DNA of 64,000 nt. It comes from Panax quinquefolius. Lineage: Eukaryota; Streptophyta; Magnoliopsida; Apiales; Araliaceae. Of the stretch, positions 46,331-58,411 are shown piece after piece; within the stretch, counting starts at the first letter, position 1, and each line of letters begins with the position of its first letter. The notes beneath the pieces are model-generated. The model was not told the DNA's origin, ran no database searches, and was given only the letters and a program-made list of their open reading frames with translations. A program made the translations under genes and the position numbers. The stretch lies in NCBI GenBank assembly GCA_020205615.1, contig CM035163.1, positions 135,999,575 to 136,063,574 on the forward strand, given 5' to 3'.

Positions 46331-47130
46331 TAGTCGTTAAGAACACAAAGTCTAGAGTGGACTCAAGTATTCCTTCTTCATCAATTCTCGCCCAAATAGC
46401 TCCTTCTTGTACTTTTCTTCTTCATATGCATCAGCTCCGGCCTGGTGGCTTGAGCAACCTTAACTTTATCGATTAAAGTCGATTATACTCGTATATCATC
46501 ACGTGGGTACCTTTAGAGTTTTCATCTCCATCTCTATTATTTGTAAATTATAATGAAATTAGTCTTTGACAATATCGCACTCGCAGATCAGATACGATCT
46601 TCTACTCAACACGCCGCCTACACGTTCAGCTTTTCCAAGATGGCATGGTCGTAACATGTCTTTGAAATGAGTCTCCTCTTGAGTTCTTCAAGCTCTTCCC
46701 ACATTCCTCGCTCCATTCAATTTTGTATCTCTACGAGTCATTGCGTTAATGGAATAGCGATTCGAGAATATCCTTCAACGAATCTCCGATAATAACCAAC
46801 TAAGCCTGAAAGCTACGTATTTCGATTACATCGACTTAGGTTGCTTCTCAATTGTGACTCATATCCCAATCTTGGATAAGACGTCACAATGACACCTATC
46901 GCTTTACTATCGCACAAATATGACGCCCCTACAAGAGAGAGTCGGCTTAGTGAATTCCACAAAGGAAGTCACAAGATAAAGGCTCAGTACCAAATTTATA
47001 GTTGAATTTTTAACTCTCAAGTTCAATAGAGCCATCCGATATGAGATTTTAGAAATGAGTTTTGTACGGGTTCAAATTCGATACAAAATTTAATATCAAA
47101 GCTTTGGGAGTAAGCCAAGAAATTCTTCAG
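46331..47130 (-). pseudogene. Truncated RT/RNase H region of A3
   Basis: On minus, the RT start (NSFLKSHIGWLY-type text, PIEL..LKIQL) leads into a module also found in B0 and B1 (about 46,860-46,990), then straight to the RT end (FQA.LVIIGDSLKDI) and a shortened RNase H. The FIDD catalytic block, about 0.8 kb in A2, is missing. The joints are not those seen in B. Confidence 0.72.
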
Positions 47131-47329
47131 AAACACGCCAGAAAATCAATAACAACAGAATATTATTCAAATCGACGTGTCTTTATTCAAATCCATAACA
47201 TGGACTAAGAAAACTTGACATCCGTAATAAACGAATGACTTCATGGCTTGATATGAAAATGTTTGATTACAATGGTTTGATTGCTGAATTCAATAACAAA
47301 GTTGCTTTAGAATATGAAAACTAACAACC

Positions 47330-47640
47330 TTACGTAAAGCAATCAATTTTGGCATGATGAGTAGTTAACCTTAAAATCACATCAAAAGCAAATATCTCTA
47401 TAGAAATAAGGTTAACAGTAATGTGATAGTGCCAACCTCTGAATCAAGCAAGATTTTTAAACAACGGATGTAATGAAAGTTTCTCCTAATGGAGTCTCCA
47501 CAGATAAGTCAAAGTTCAATTTCTCCGTAGTCAAGTTCAAACGCTGAGCGCAAGTAAGAGAGATAAAAGAATGGGTAGAACCCAGATTCTAGTAAGGTAT
47601 ATACTTCGCAAGAATTTATAATTAACTAACCGTGCTAACT
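47330..47640 (-). pseudogene. Protease of A3, degraded
   Basis: GSTHSF-like text (TGGGTTCTACCCATTC on minus near 47,570-47,585) marks the active-site flank, but the catalytic aspartate-threonine pair is altered (reads near LESG). Following text matches the A protease in broken frames. Confidence 0.68.
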
Positions 47641-48844
47641 TCGTTCGTGTTCCTCGTGATTTTGACCGGTCACGACAAACGCTCTTCCAAGAACCGTTGA
47701 CTTTGACTTTTCTGGGACATCCTTTTGAGTCACCATTCTCGCTGGACTGGGTTTCGATATCGTACAATCTCGAGCGATATGTCCTTCATTTCCACAATTA
47801 TAGCATACCTTAAACTGTTGTGGACAGTTTGGACTGATATGTCCCTCTTTCCCGCATTTATAACATATGACCGGTGGTCGTTCTCCTCCCTTGGAACCAG
47901 TTGCTACCGGCGCTGACGTCTTCACATGGTCGTTGTTGAATCTCCTCTTTTTAAAATCTCCTCCCGACTCGCTTCTATTTTCATGGCCACAATTACCACC
48001 AGAGTGGTTACCGCTTTTATTCAGATTCTTTTTCTCCGCCGGGTTATCGTTATTTTGTTGACTACTATCTTCTAGATGATCCTCGGTTATGGTCCTCTGG
48101 TTGAACGTATTTCGTTATCTCGCCTAACAACCCGAGCCCCGCTGACAACATCTGAATAGAGAGAAAATTTATGAGAAATAAGATATCGACGTACGCCTGT
48201 TTCAAACCTCTCGTAAACATCCGCCATAACGCTCCTCATTCTCCACCAAATGAGGTGCAAACTCGATAACTCCGCGAACTTCGCCAGATCGGGACACCGC
48301 CATGTTATTCTCGCTTCAGTCTAATAAACTCCACTTCCTTCATACGATTTAATACTTTCAGGAAGTACTTGTCATTGAACTGCTTTCAAACGCTCTCCCC
48401 ACATGCCGAAGTGCAAATGGATGGGTACGCTTTTCGATTCCACAAAGAATCGCTTCGCCATTTTAACATAAAGGTGGCGAATGGAACCTTCGTTCTCCGC
48501 ATCCCAAGACATCGAATATCTTGGTAATTTGTTTGACCCATGTTTCCGCCCATGATCGGATCTCGACTTTTCCTTAAATTCGTGGTCCCAACTTTTCGAA
48601 TCGTCGGTTGTGACCACCCGTGAATTGCTATCATTTCTCCTCAGATTTTGAACACGAAGTCTCCTCGTCCGATTTTTTGCATGAATCGCAAAAAGCTTCT
48701 AAACATCCCCTCATTCATCATCTCGCCTTGGTGTTGTTGTTCATGGAGGAACATTGCCACCATTGTCAGACGCTCTCCTCGCTCAGTAAGCATGTGCATC
48801 TCCACGGCCTCATTTACTCCACTGTTAATATTCTCAATCGACAT
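47640..48844 (-). pseudogene. Gag of A3 with two intact CCHC knuckles
   Basis: Begins near 48,844 (MSIENINSGVNEAVEMH), then QGEMMNEGMFRSFLRFMQ. The gag core around 48,200-48,600 is frameshifted. The C-terminal part 47,635-47,925 is open and holds two perfect zinc knuckles: CYKCGKEGHISPNC (47,824-47,865) and CYNCGNEGHIARDC (47,764-47,805). These bind element RNA. It is the best preserved nucleocapsid region in the window. Confidence 0.85.
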
Positions 48845-48999
48845 TCTCAAATACCGCCATAAAACAAGGGTTAATTAAGGAAATCAATATATCACATAAT
48901 ATCCCTATATATCGACCAACTATCAAATAAGCTTAGTAGACACACTAGTCAAGGATTTACCTCGCTCTCCCTCCTAGTTCTATTCCCCGATCTCCGCCA

Positions 49000-49029
49000 G
49001 AGATCATATCCCTAAGCTCGATATTAACC
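49000..49029 (-). other. Primer-binding site region of A3
   Basis: GATCATATCCCTAAGCTCGA followed by TATTAACC on plus is the inverse of the GGATATGATC leader and a changed TGGTATCAAAGC site, directly next to the LTR. Confidence 0.7.
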
Positions 49030-50858
49030 GTGACACCCCCAAAATAGGTATACACAACACCCATTCTCGAGTCGCCAAATACATGGTACAAGAAGCAAAC
49101 TACAACTTCAATAATACAAATGTCGTGTGAAATACGACAATATATACCGTGAGTTTAAATATAATATTGTCTTCTAGACAATATCCACTACGCAAATAAA
49201 TCCCCATCATAATTATTGATACATTATTTTACAAAATGGTGAGGACTACTAAACAACTCTCTAGTAACCTTCATTCCATACCTCGACTAAGACTCGCTAC
49301 ATTCTCGCCTCCCGAGAAGAAAAATGGAACAACAAGGAAAAAGGGTGAGCTCAACTAGCCCAAGAAGAATATTATGACTAAGATAATATACAACAAATTA
49401 TCGTTAGTCTCCAACAGGAAAAACTGACAGAATACAATAGACAACAAGTTTTCGCATCAATATTCGCATTGAAATAATAATTCATGTAAGAGTTACGTAG
49501 AGAATGAAATCTACTATAATCTATGAATTTAACAAATCCATCATCAATATTTTATCCTTGTAACATCAATCAATATTCATCTCAAAATCAAATATTCATC
49601 TTTGCACTGCTGTGCCAAAGATATTCATCAATGGTCATGTTCATCTCAACACTGCTCATCTTTGCACTACAGACAGCCAAAGATATTCTTTCCTAAATCA
49701 TTCATTTTTGCACTATGTGCCAAAGATATTCAATAATATCATCATTTAAGACCGAGGATGATGAAAAATATTTTTAAAGAAACGAATCCAAAGGAAACAA
49801 AATGACAAGGATTAAGGATTAAGGATTCTTGACTTTGTTTTATCCATGTCCAACAATACCTCAAAAATAATCATAGTGGTGTAAAATTCAAGAATGATCA
49901 AAACATGGATACAATCAAAGCTAGTATCCAAAATAGATATTTTGGACTAAAAAGAAGAAATTTTTTTTTTCTATGAATAGTGTCAGATACGTGAATAGTG
50001 TCAGATACGTGAATAGGCCGACACGTGAATAGTAATCCGACACCAAAAGATAGAAATTCCACAAAAAACATCTTCACGCTTCATGAATAGTACTCGTGAA
50101 TAAGAACTCGTGAATAAGAACTCATGAATAAGAACTCGTGAATAAGAACTCATGAATAGTAACCCCGACATGAAAAAGTTCCAAATTTGATAAAAACTTC
50201 AGATCAACATTTCAAAGATAATGATATCAAGAAATAATATCATTACGAAAAAAATAATATCCCTTACCTCAAAGAATCAAGATTTCTAAGGAAAGGCTCA
50301 AGTGATGTTGAATGAAACTTCAGATCTTAACAAAGAACTCTCAAAGTATCTAAATACTCACAAAATACGCCAATAATATAGTAGAGAAAGAGAGAAAACT
50401 TATGAATTTCGTGTGATTTTCAATTCTAACTTAGCCTCTATTTATAGAAAATGTTAGACGCCAAGGATGTAAAAACGATTTTAACTCGCAAACCCGATGG
50501 CTTTTACTCGCTACAATTCCCACCCACCACATTTGAAAATTCAATTGAGCAAATTTCTCACCAACCAAAAGTGGGGCCCACCAATTCTAGAATTTTCCAC
50601 CAAAATCATTTATAACCTAATTTTCAATCAACACCTCTTAAAATTCATAATAAATTATACGCTCATTTTAATTCGCTCAAAATTTGTGGACATATACTCA
50701 ACTTATATATGTATAATATATCCAAAAATTACAACGATCCAACTATTTCGGATTAAATATTATAACTCACACAATAAAGTCAGTAATAACACCGATTTGA
50801 TCTTTTAATACCTCAAATCCGATAAAATACAAATAAAACATCTCAAAGATAATTAATT
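49030..50858 (-). repeat. 5' LTR of A3 (right), truncated
   Basis: Nearly the same as 42,355-44,200 base for base apart from motif-type differences (CTGAG/CTCGAG, AGTAAC/AAGAAC). TATA box (TATTTATA on plus) at 50,439-50,446. It breaks off after AAGATAATTAATTC, where the left LTR continues for about 800 bases, so the U3 end is lost at the junction with A4. Confidence 0.88.
50082..50164 (-). repeat. 14-base minisatellite in A3 right LTR
   Basis: Same array as 43,407-43,490, but four of the inner units read GAATAAGAACTC where the left LTR reads GAATAGTAACTC. Confidence 0.85.
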
Positions 50859-53576
50859 CTTTTATAAATAAAGATGAATTTTTCTATAAATATTATTTTT
50901 GAATATTATGGAATAAATTTGATATAATGTTATAGATAATATGGGTAATATTTATAAATTTTAAAATAAAGTATGCAAGTTGTTATAAAATATTCAAGAA
51001 TTCTCGTGAAAATTATTGTAGAATTTTCTTCGTAAGGGAATATTCTTTTGTTAGGAATATTCGCATAATGGCTCAATCATTGGTGGACCCCAACAAATGT
51101 AATTATCATTTTGATCGAGAAAAACGATAAAAAAAAATATTTTATAAAAAATAACTAAAACGGAGGTGTTACCGAATATTAAAACCGCTGAACTACTGAT
51201 CGAGAAATGACAAAAAAGTACAAGAATACGTTAAACCGCTGAACTACCCAGGTAAAAGTAGAAGAATACGCCAGAGTTGATAAGAAGACACCAGATTGAT
51301 TATCGATGCTTACGTGAGAAGTCACCTACGCTCAATTATTGCTACAAGAATCACGTGATCATATCTCTTATATTATCGATTCAATTATTGTCACAAGATC
51401 ATCTCAGATAATATGTTATAATATTAAATCAATAATTGAGACGACAAGTTATAAATGATTAATAATTGTTGAAAGATTAAATATGTGTTGATGAAAAAAA
51501 AAATGATTTGTGGTAAGTTTGATTATTTTATGGGGGCCCATATGTCATCATCTAAGAGTCTCTTCATTCAATAGTATTTACCTTCAATAATAGTAATTAC
51601 CTTCGCCAATAGTAATTACCTTCAATAGTATTTACCTTTATCAATAATAATTACCTTCGCCAATAGTAATTACCCTTGTGAATAGTATTTACCTTCACAA
51701 TAGTAATTACCTTCGCCAATAGAATTACCTTGTGAATAGTATTTACCTTCACAATAGTATTTACCTTCGCTAATAGTAATTACCTTTACCCAGACGTCGA
51801 ACCACTTGTCGCTTCACATTACAAAAGGCCGAACCACTTGTCGTTTCACATTACAAAGGCCAAAAAAAACAAATGTCAAGCCACTCGCTTTTCACACTAA
51901 GCAGAAAAAGCTAGAAATCTTCTATAAATAGAGGCCTAGGGCTTCATTATTTTTCACTTAATTCATTCAAGCTTATAGAGAGAGAAAGTATAGAGAGAAT
52001 AAGAGAGAAAGAAGAAGAGTATTTTGTTACTACATCGCCGCAAAGATTCAATCTCCTACCAAATGTAAGGGTGTTGTTATTTTCTTATTCATGAAGAGAA
52101 TCTGTTGTTATTCCATCGCTTATTATTCGCTGAATAACCTCAGATAAGTGGTTTACCCTATACTTGGTGACATTCTTCTATTATTCTCGTTGAACATCCC
52201 GTCAGTGTTTACACACCTGACCGGTTCCGCTTTTTATTATTATTCGCTGAACATCCCGTCTCTGCAGGTTTTACACCTAACCGGTTCCGCCTTTTTATTA
52301 TTCTCGCTGAACATCCTCGCTCAGGTGTTTTACAACCGACCGGTTCCGCTTTTTTATTATTCGTTGAATATCCTATCTCGTGTGTTTTACACCGGATCTC
52401 GGTTCCATCTTTATTATTTCGTTGAACATCCCGCTTTGTGAATTTTCACCGACCGTTCCGTTATTTATTATTCGCTGAATAACTCGTCTGCGCAAGGTCT
52501 ATCGCATTGCACGGTGATTTCTTTTGTTATTCCATTCTTTATTATACCAAATGGTTAAAACTTTGACTTCTATACTCCATGAAATTAGTAGAATATCCTC
52601 GATATTTCATGTTTCATCCAAAGATCTTTTCATGGAAATATTCTTCCGATCATTCTTGAATTTTACTCTACAAAACAAAGATCATGTCGATAATTGACGT
52701 TAATAATTCCTCGGATAAAATAATTTTGAACTTGTTTTTATCAATTTTTATATCATTGTCATCATCCTCATGTTTATATTTTTTTTAAAGTCATCGTATT
52801 CAGAAGGCATGGGGATGGACTTGGTATGATTACGACCAGAGACTATTCTGGTGTAATCACGACCGTAATGTTACAAATGATGTGATAAAAATCCTCAGGG
52901 GTCAGAAGTGCATCGATGGACGCTTGTTGGTATGATCATGACTATTAATGAATACACAAATATTCTCGCCCGTAGTGCATGAATAATTGTGGTCGTGATA
53001 CTAAAGAATATCCTCGTCAGAAAAGTGTGGGTGATTCGATGATGTGAATATTTATTAAAGTCGAGTCTCTATTTATAAAGTTGATGAAAACCTTTAAAAC
53101 CTAAAAGATAGTAGATTTTATTTTCTACTGACTCTTTTAATGGATTGATATTCCACCGCAGCTTAAACCGGGTTGTCTATTGTATTTTATCGCTTAATAT
53201 TATCAAGACTATTGATAATTTATTCTCGCATTATCTTAGTCATAATATTTCTTATCGGGCTAGTTGAGCTCACCCTTTCTTTTCACCGTTTCTTCGTGAA
53301 ATGATAATATAGCCGGGACTTAGCCTGGGAAACGAAAGTGATGGTCCCAAGATAAGATTAGTAGTCCTCACTATTCGTAAAATAAAGGTGATAATAATCA
53401 GAATGAGGACTTTTTTTCGAGTTTCAGATAATATCTAGTAGATTTATATTTGTATTTAAACTCACGCTTATGTCAGATTGCATACCTACGCTTATGTTAA
53501 TAAGTTGATTTAAATTTGCACACGTAAGTGTCGCACCCAAGATGGGTGATGTATACCTAAATTTTGGGGCGCCACA
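50859..53576 (+). repeat. 5' LTR of A4
   Basis: Starts within the A-type LTR (TTTTATAAATAAAGATGAA) and ends GGGGCGCCACA. TATA box TATAAATA at 51,923-51,930, followed by GAGAGAGAAAG near 51,977. Minisatellite at 51,569-51,790. Confidence 0.88.
51569..51790 (+). repeat. 18-19 base minisatellite in A4 5' LTR
   Basis: About a dozen units alternating between AATAGTAATTACCTTCGCC and AATAGTATTTACCTTCAC, lying some 130 bases upstream of the TATA box. Confidence 0.88.
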
Positions 53577-53756
53577 ACAGTATCGTAGCTTAGGATATGA
53601 TCCCCGCTAAGATGTGAGAATAGTACTAGAGGGGAGAGACGGGAATACCTTCGCTAGTATGACCTACCTAAGTTTATGTGATATTTTATCGGTTGGTCGT
53701 AAGATAGGATAATTTGTTATACGTCAATTAACCTTTTGTTTTGTGGCAAGATCAAA

Positions 53757-54920
53757 ATGACATCCGAGAATGTTGAGAATAAGAATGGAGCGCAGCGTAT
53801 CGTTGATTCACCACATATCAATAATCGTGATAATGTGCATCAGAAGGCGATAATCCTCACGCAAACAACAACAACACCGACTAAATGATGAACGATCAAA
53901 TGTTCAGAGGTTTTATGTAATTTATGCAACAAAGAAAGTAGAGCGACTTCGCCCAAAACGTAGGTGGAAACATTTGAAACTCTCTGGCACACCGCTAAAC
54001 AATTTAAGGAGCCGGGACCACGGAGTTTAAGGGAGAGCAAAACCACTTCAAGTGAAGCATGGATAAAGCAGATTACCAAGATATTTGATGTCTGGGATGC
54101 TCCGAGGAGCAAAAGGTTCCTTTCACGCTTTTATGTCATGCGCTGAGAGGCGGACATCGTGGGAATTCCAGAAACGACTCAACCAAATTGCATCAAGATA
54201 TCTTGGGAGAAGTTCCAGAGTCGTTTCAACGACAAATACTTTCCCGAAAGTATTCGCCATACGTAAAGGAGGTGGAGTTTATCAAGTCGAACAAAACAAT
54301 ACGACCGTGTCGCAACACGAGGCAAAATTTATGAGTTATCACTGCCATAGGCCACACTGGTGGATAATGAAGAGAGAATGGCGCTAATGTTTTTAAGAGG
54401 TTTGAAGTCGAGATACGCCAACATCTTATTTCTCATAAACCGTGGTTTGTATTCAGATGTTGTAAATAGGGCTCGCTTAGTGGAGCGCGATAATGAGTCA
54501 ACAACAACTAAAAAGAGAGCAAAATTTAAAAATTATAATACCAAATGAGAATAGTCATCGAGGCTGTGACAACAAGCGTGGAGGGAATCAACAAAGCCGA
54601 TATGGTAACCACTTTGGTAATCGTACAAAACAATAAGAATGGACATTTCAAGAAAAGGAGATTCAACAATGATGGAAAGACGCCAAAGACCAAAGACCCA
54701 TTGTTAAGGAAGGAGAAAGACCACCTATCATATGCTTCAAATGCGAGGAGAGGGACACATCGGCCCAAATCAAGGCCATGCCATCCAAAGCATGTTATAA
54801 TTGTGGAAGAGAAGGTCACTTAGCTCGATTTTGTTGCCATCAAGACAAATTCAACTAGGATGGAGGCACCAAAGGCCATCCCCTAAAATTCAAAACCCAG
54901 AAGGTAAGGGAGAGCATTTG
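53757..54920 (+). pseudogene. Gag of A4
   Basis: The ATG at 53,757 (MTSENVEN). Later frames show the gag core (54,060-54,480; FLRGLKSRYANILF, NRGLYSDVVNRARLVERDNEST) and an intact second knuckle CYNCGREGHLARFC at 54,793-54,834. The first knuckle is frameshifted. Confidence 0.8.
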
Positions 54921-54954
54921 TTGTGACCTCCCAAAGAGCAAGGAACCAATGAGG

Positions 54955-55440
54955 TCATCACGTAAGCTTATCATAAACTCTAATGAAGTCTATACTTTAT
55001 TTGATAACCTGTTCTACCCATTCTTTTATTTCTCCTACTTGCGCCATCGATTAAATTTGACTCGAGAGAAATTAGACTTTGACTTATCTCGTGGAAACTC
55101 CGCTGGGAGAAACCTTCATTACATCCACCGCTTATAAGTCTTGTTTGGTTCAAATCGGCAGACTTCACATTACCTCGTCGATCTTATTTCATTAAAAATA
55201 CTTGCATTTGACGTGATTCTGTGGATTGATTGGTTAACTACTTATCATGCAAAAATTGATTGTTTTCGTAAGGTTGTTAGCTTTCATATTCCTAATCAAC
55301 CTATTATGCTAATTCAAACGACCAAACCATTAAAATCAATCACGGCCATCTCAAGCCATAAAGCTATTCGCTTATTGAAAAACGGATGTCAAGCTTTCTT
55401 AGCTCATGTCACGATTTAAATAAAAAAATACGCCGCTTTT
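54955..55440 (+). pseudogene. Protease of A4
   Basis: IINSNEVYTLFD is followed by a frameshift in the DTG triplet (GATAACCTGTTC near 55,003). The C-terminal part (ISSHKAIRLLKNGCQAFLAHVT, 55,350-55,415) is intact and in the normal A arrangement. Confidence 0.78.
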
Positions 55441-56310
55441 AAACGATATTCCTATTGTTAATAAATTTCCGACGATTCTCAAGAACTTCCCCGCCTACCC
55501 CTCAGAGCGTGAAATTGAATTTTGTATCGACCTTGAACCCTAAGATAAAACCTATTTCCAAAGCCCCATATCGAATGGCTCCTATTGAACTTCGTGAGTT
55601 AAAGACCCAACCGCAGGAATTGTTAGACATCGGCTTTATTCGCCCTAGTAGATTTCCTGGGGTGCTCCTCGTTCTATTCGTGAAGAAGAAAGATGGGAGT
55701 ATGCGATTTTTGTATTGATTATCTGGAGTCAATCACGCCACCATCAAAAATAGGTATCCATTGCCACGATTGATGACCCGTTCGACCAGCTTGCAAGGAG
55801 CCAAAAATTTTTCAAAGATCGATCTTCGCTCCTGATATCACCAATTGAAGATTAGAATCACGACATTCCAAAGACGGCTTTTAACTCCTCCCCAGACGGC
55901 ATTATGAATTCCTAGTCATGTCCTTTCGATCGACTAATGCCCCGCCGCTTTCATGGATATGATGAACCGAGTATTCAAGGAATATTTAGATCACTTTGTG
56001 GTCGCCTTTATTGATGACATCCTTATTTATTCCAAAAGCCGTGAAGATCATGAGCAACACTTGAGGTCGACACTCCAAAAGCTTCGTGAATATAAGCTTT
56101 ATGCCAAGTTGAAGAAATGCGTAGTTTCGTCAAGAAGTAGCATTCCTTGGGCACGTGGTATCAAGTCATGGAATATCCGCTGACCCAAAGAAAGATCAAG
56201 CTATTCAAAGTCGGGAACAACCTAAATCAAAGGATCAAGCACGTAGCTTTCTTGCTTAGCCGGTTATTATCTGAGATTCGTGGAAGGATTTTTCTAATCG
56301 CTATTCCATC
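55441..56310 (+). pseudogene. Reverse transcriptase of A4
   Basis: [19 protein letters not shown] (55,548-55,605), KKKDGSMRF near 55,685, and [20 protein letters not shown] with catalytic aspartates at 56,013-56,018. A frameshift after LYAKLKKC and others between 55,715 and 55,950 break the domain. Confidence 0.85.
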
Positions 56311-56860
56311 GACTCAAATTGAATTTTGAAAGATACAAAGTTCTATTGGAGCTAAGAATGTGAGAAGAGTTTTCAAGAACTCAAGAGAGACTTATTTCAA
56401 AGACTGCTCGACAATACCATCCGCCTTGAGGGATTTGTCATCTACAGTGATGCTTCTAGCAAAAGGGTTGGGATGTGTTCTCATGCAACATGGAAAAGTA
56501 ATAGTTTATGCCTCGCGACAACTCAAAGAATATGAGAGGAATTATCCTACTCATGATCTAGAGTTGGCAAAATTCATGTTTTCAGACTTAAAATTTGGAG
56601 GCATTACTCAGATGGGGAGAAAGTGGAGATCTTTACGGATCATAAAAGCCTCAAATATTTTTCTTCACTCAAAAGGAACTCAACATGCGACAACGACGCT
56701 ATTTGAACTGCTGAAAGATTATGATCATACCATCCAATACCATCCTCGAAAAGTTTAACGTGGTAGCCGACGATCGAAAGTAGAAAATCATATGCAAGCA
56801 CGAAAAGCGATATTGTCAACGCAAAGGCCCATTTTGTGTGACTTGCAAAGGATGGAGATA
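56311..56860 (+). pseudogene. RNase H domain of A4
   Basis: [38 protein letters not shown] text at 56,465-56,570, given here in part, then [12 protein letters not shown] and [13 protein letters not shown]. 56,360-56,758 is one nearly continuous open frame, the best RNase H in the window, though the N-terminal acidic residue region is shifted. Confidence 0.82.
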
Positions 56861-56999
56861 GAATTAAAGACTCTGTGGACGCATGTGATGATAGCGAGTA
56901 TACGAAAGTAGAACCGACTTTAATCGATAAAGTTAAAGTCGCCAAGCTACTGCACTGGAGCCGATGCGATGATGAAGAAAGTGCAAGAAGGTGCTACGC

Positions 57000-58000
57000 G
57001 CTTAAGCAAGAATCGATGAAGAAGGAATACTTCGAAGTCAACTCCTGCATTTTTGTGTTCCTAACGAATTCGATTTAAAGTATAATATCATGATGGAGGC
57101 ACACAACACACCATTTGCAATCCATCTCGGGAGTACCAAATGTATCATGATATTTCGCCATACATTTTGGTGGAGCAATAATAAGAGAGAGATAATACTG
57201 CTTATCTCAAGGTGTCTAACTTGTCAACGAAGTTAAAAGCGGAGCATCAAGTACCAAAAGGTCCATTGCAACCACTTGAAATTCCGTAATGGAAGTGGGA
57301 GCACATTACCATGGATTTCAAGCACGGCCTTCCTAAGGTTTCTCAAGGCATCGATGCGATTTGGGTCATTGTTGATAGGTCGACCAAGTCCGCTTCATTT
57401 CTTACCGACACGAGAAACTTATACACTTGAACGCCTTCGCTCAGATGTACATAAACGAGATTGTAAGATCGCATGGTATGCCAGATCCATAGTTTCGATC
57501 GAGACCCAAGATTCACTTCACGATTTTGGGTTAGTTTGCAAAAAGCTATGGGCACGCATGATTTCACGATTTAGCTCAGATATCATCCTCGATTTTGACG
57601 GACAACCTGGAGAGGACTATTCAAACTCTCAAGATCTATTAAGACTCGTGGTCCTTGATTTCAAGGGGAGTTGGGACAAGTTCTTACCATCGTGGAGTTT
57701 TCCTACAACAACAGCTTATCAAGCAAGTATCGCATGGCTCCATTCAAGCGCCAGATGGAAGAAAGTGTCGCTCTCCAAAGATGTCGGGATGAGGTGGGTG
57801 AAGCAACGTTGTTGGGACCGAGTTGGTACGTATGACTACTTTTAAAAGATTCAAACGATCCGACAAACGATAAAAAACCTCACAAAATCGATAAAAGAGT
57901 TATGCCGATCTTCATCGAAAGGACGGGAATTCGATATAGAGATCATGTGTTGTTAAGAGTCGCTTCCATGGAAAGGAGTTACAAGATTTGGAAAGAGAGG
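57000..58000 (+). pseudogene. Integrase of A4
   Basis: The zinc-binding region (57,090-57,260) and core (57,310-57,845) match A1. The first D lies at about 57,313 (ATGGATTTC), the second near 57,500 (TTCGATCGAGACCC), the E near 57,611. Frames change between these motifs. Confidence 0.78.
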
Positions 58001-58411
58001 AAAACTTAACCCTCGATTCATCTGGCCCATTTTTAATCCTCGATCGAGTAGGAATCGTGGCCTATAGACTCGCTTTTACCGCCAAATACGTCTCAGTGTT
58101 CATAACGCTTTTCACATATCTATGTTACGTAAATATGTGAAAGACCCCAACCATATTATCGAAAGTTAGAACCTGATTTAAATAGCGGAAGATTTGACGT
58201 ATTTAAGAGGTTTCCTGCTCAAATTTTGATAAGAAGGAACATATTCTACGCCCAAGGTTATACCTCAAGTCAAAGTTTTCATGGAGGAACCACGATGTCG
58301 AGGAAATGACTGGGAGTTAGAATCAAATGAAATCAAGGTATCCTTACCTCTTCGATACATACCAGTATCGCATTCTAATTTCGAGGGCTTAAATTTCATA
58401 AGAAGGGAGGT
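58001..58411 (+). pseudogene. Chromodomain-like tail and polypurine tract of A4
   Basis: Pieces of PRFIWPIFNPRSSRN, LRKYVKD and the VFMEEPRC frame of [11 protein letters not shown] are visible, all in broken frames. AAGAAGGGAGGT precedes the 3' LTR. Confidence 0.72.

Larger units (their letters stand above)
42355..50858 (-). mobile_element. Ty3/gypsy chromovirus A3, minus strand
   Basis: LTRs at 42,355-44,993 and 49,030-50,858 enclose a 4.0 kb internal region read right to left. Gag with two intact zinc knuckles, a damaged protease, a truncated RT, an integrase and a chromodomain-like tail are recognisable. The RT catalytic block is missing, so it could not copy itself. Its LTR upstream half differs from A and B LTRs (TGTAAGACCAGAAATTTTTT), making it a third subfamily. 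The right LTR is cut short by A4. Confidence 0.88.
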
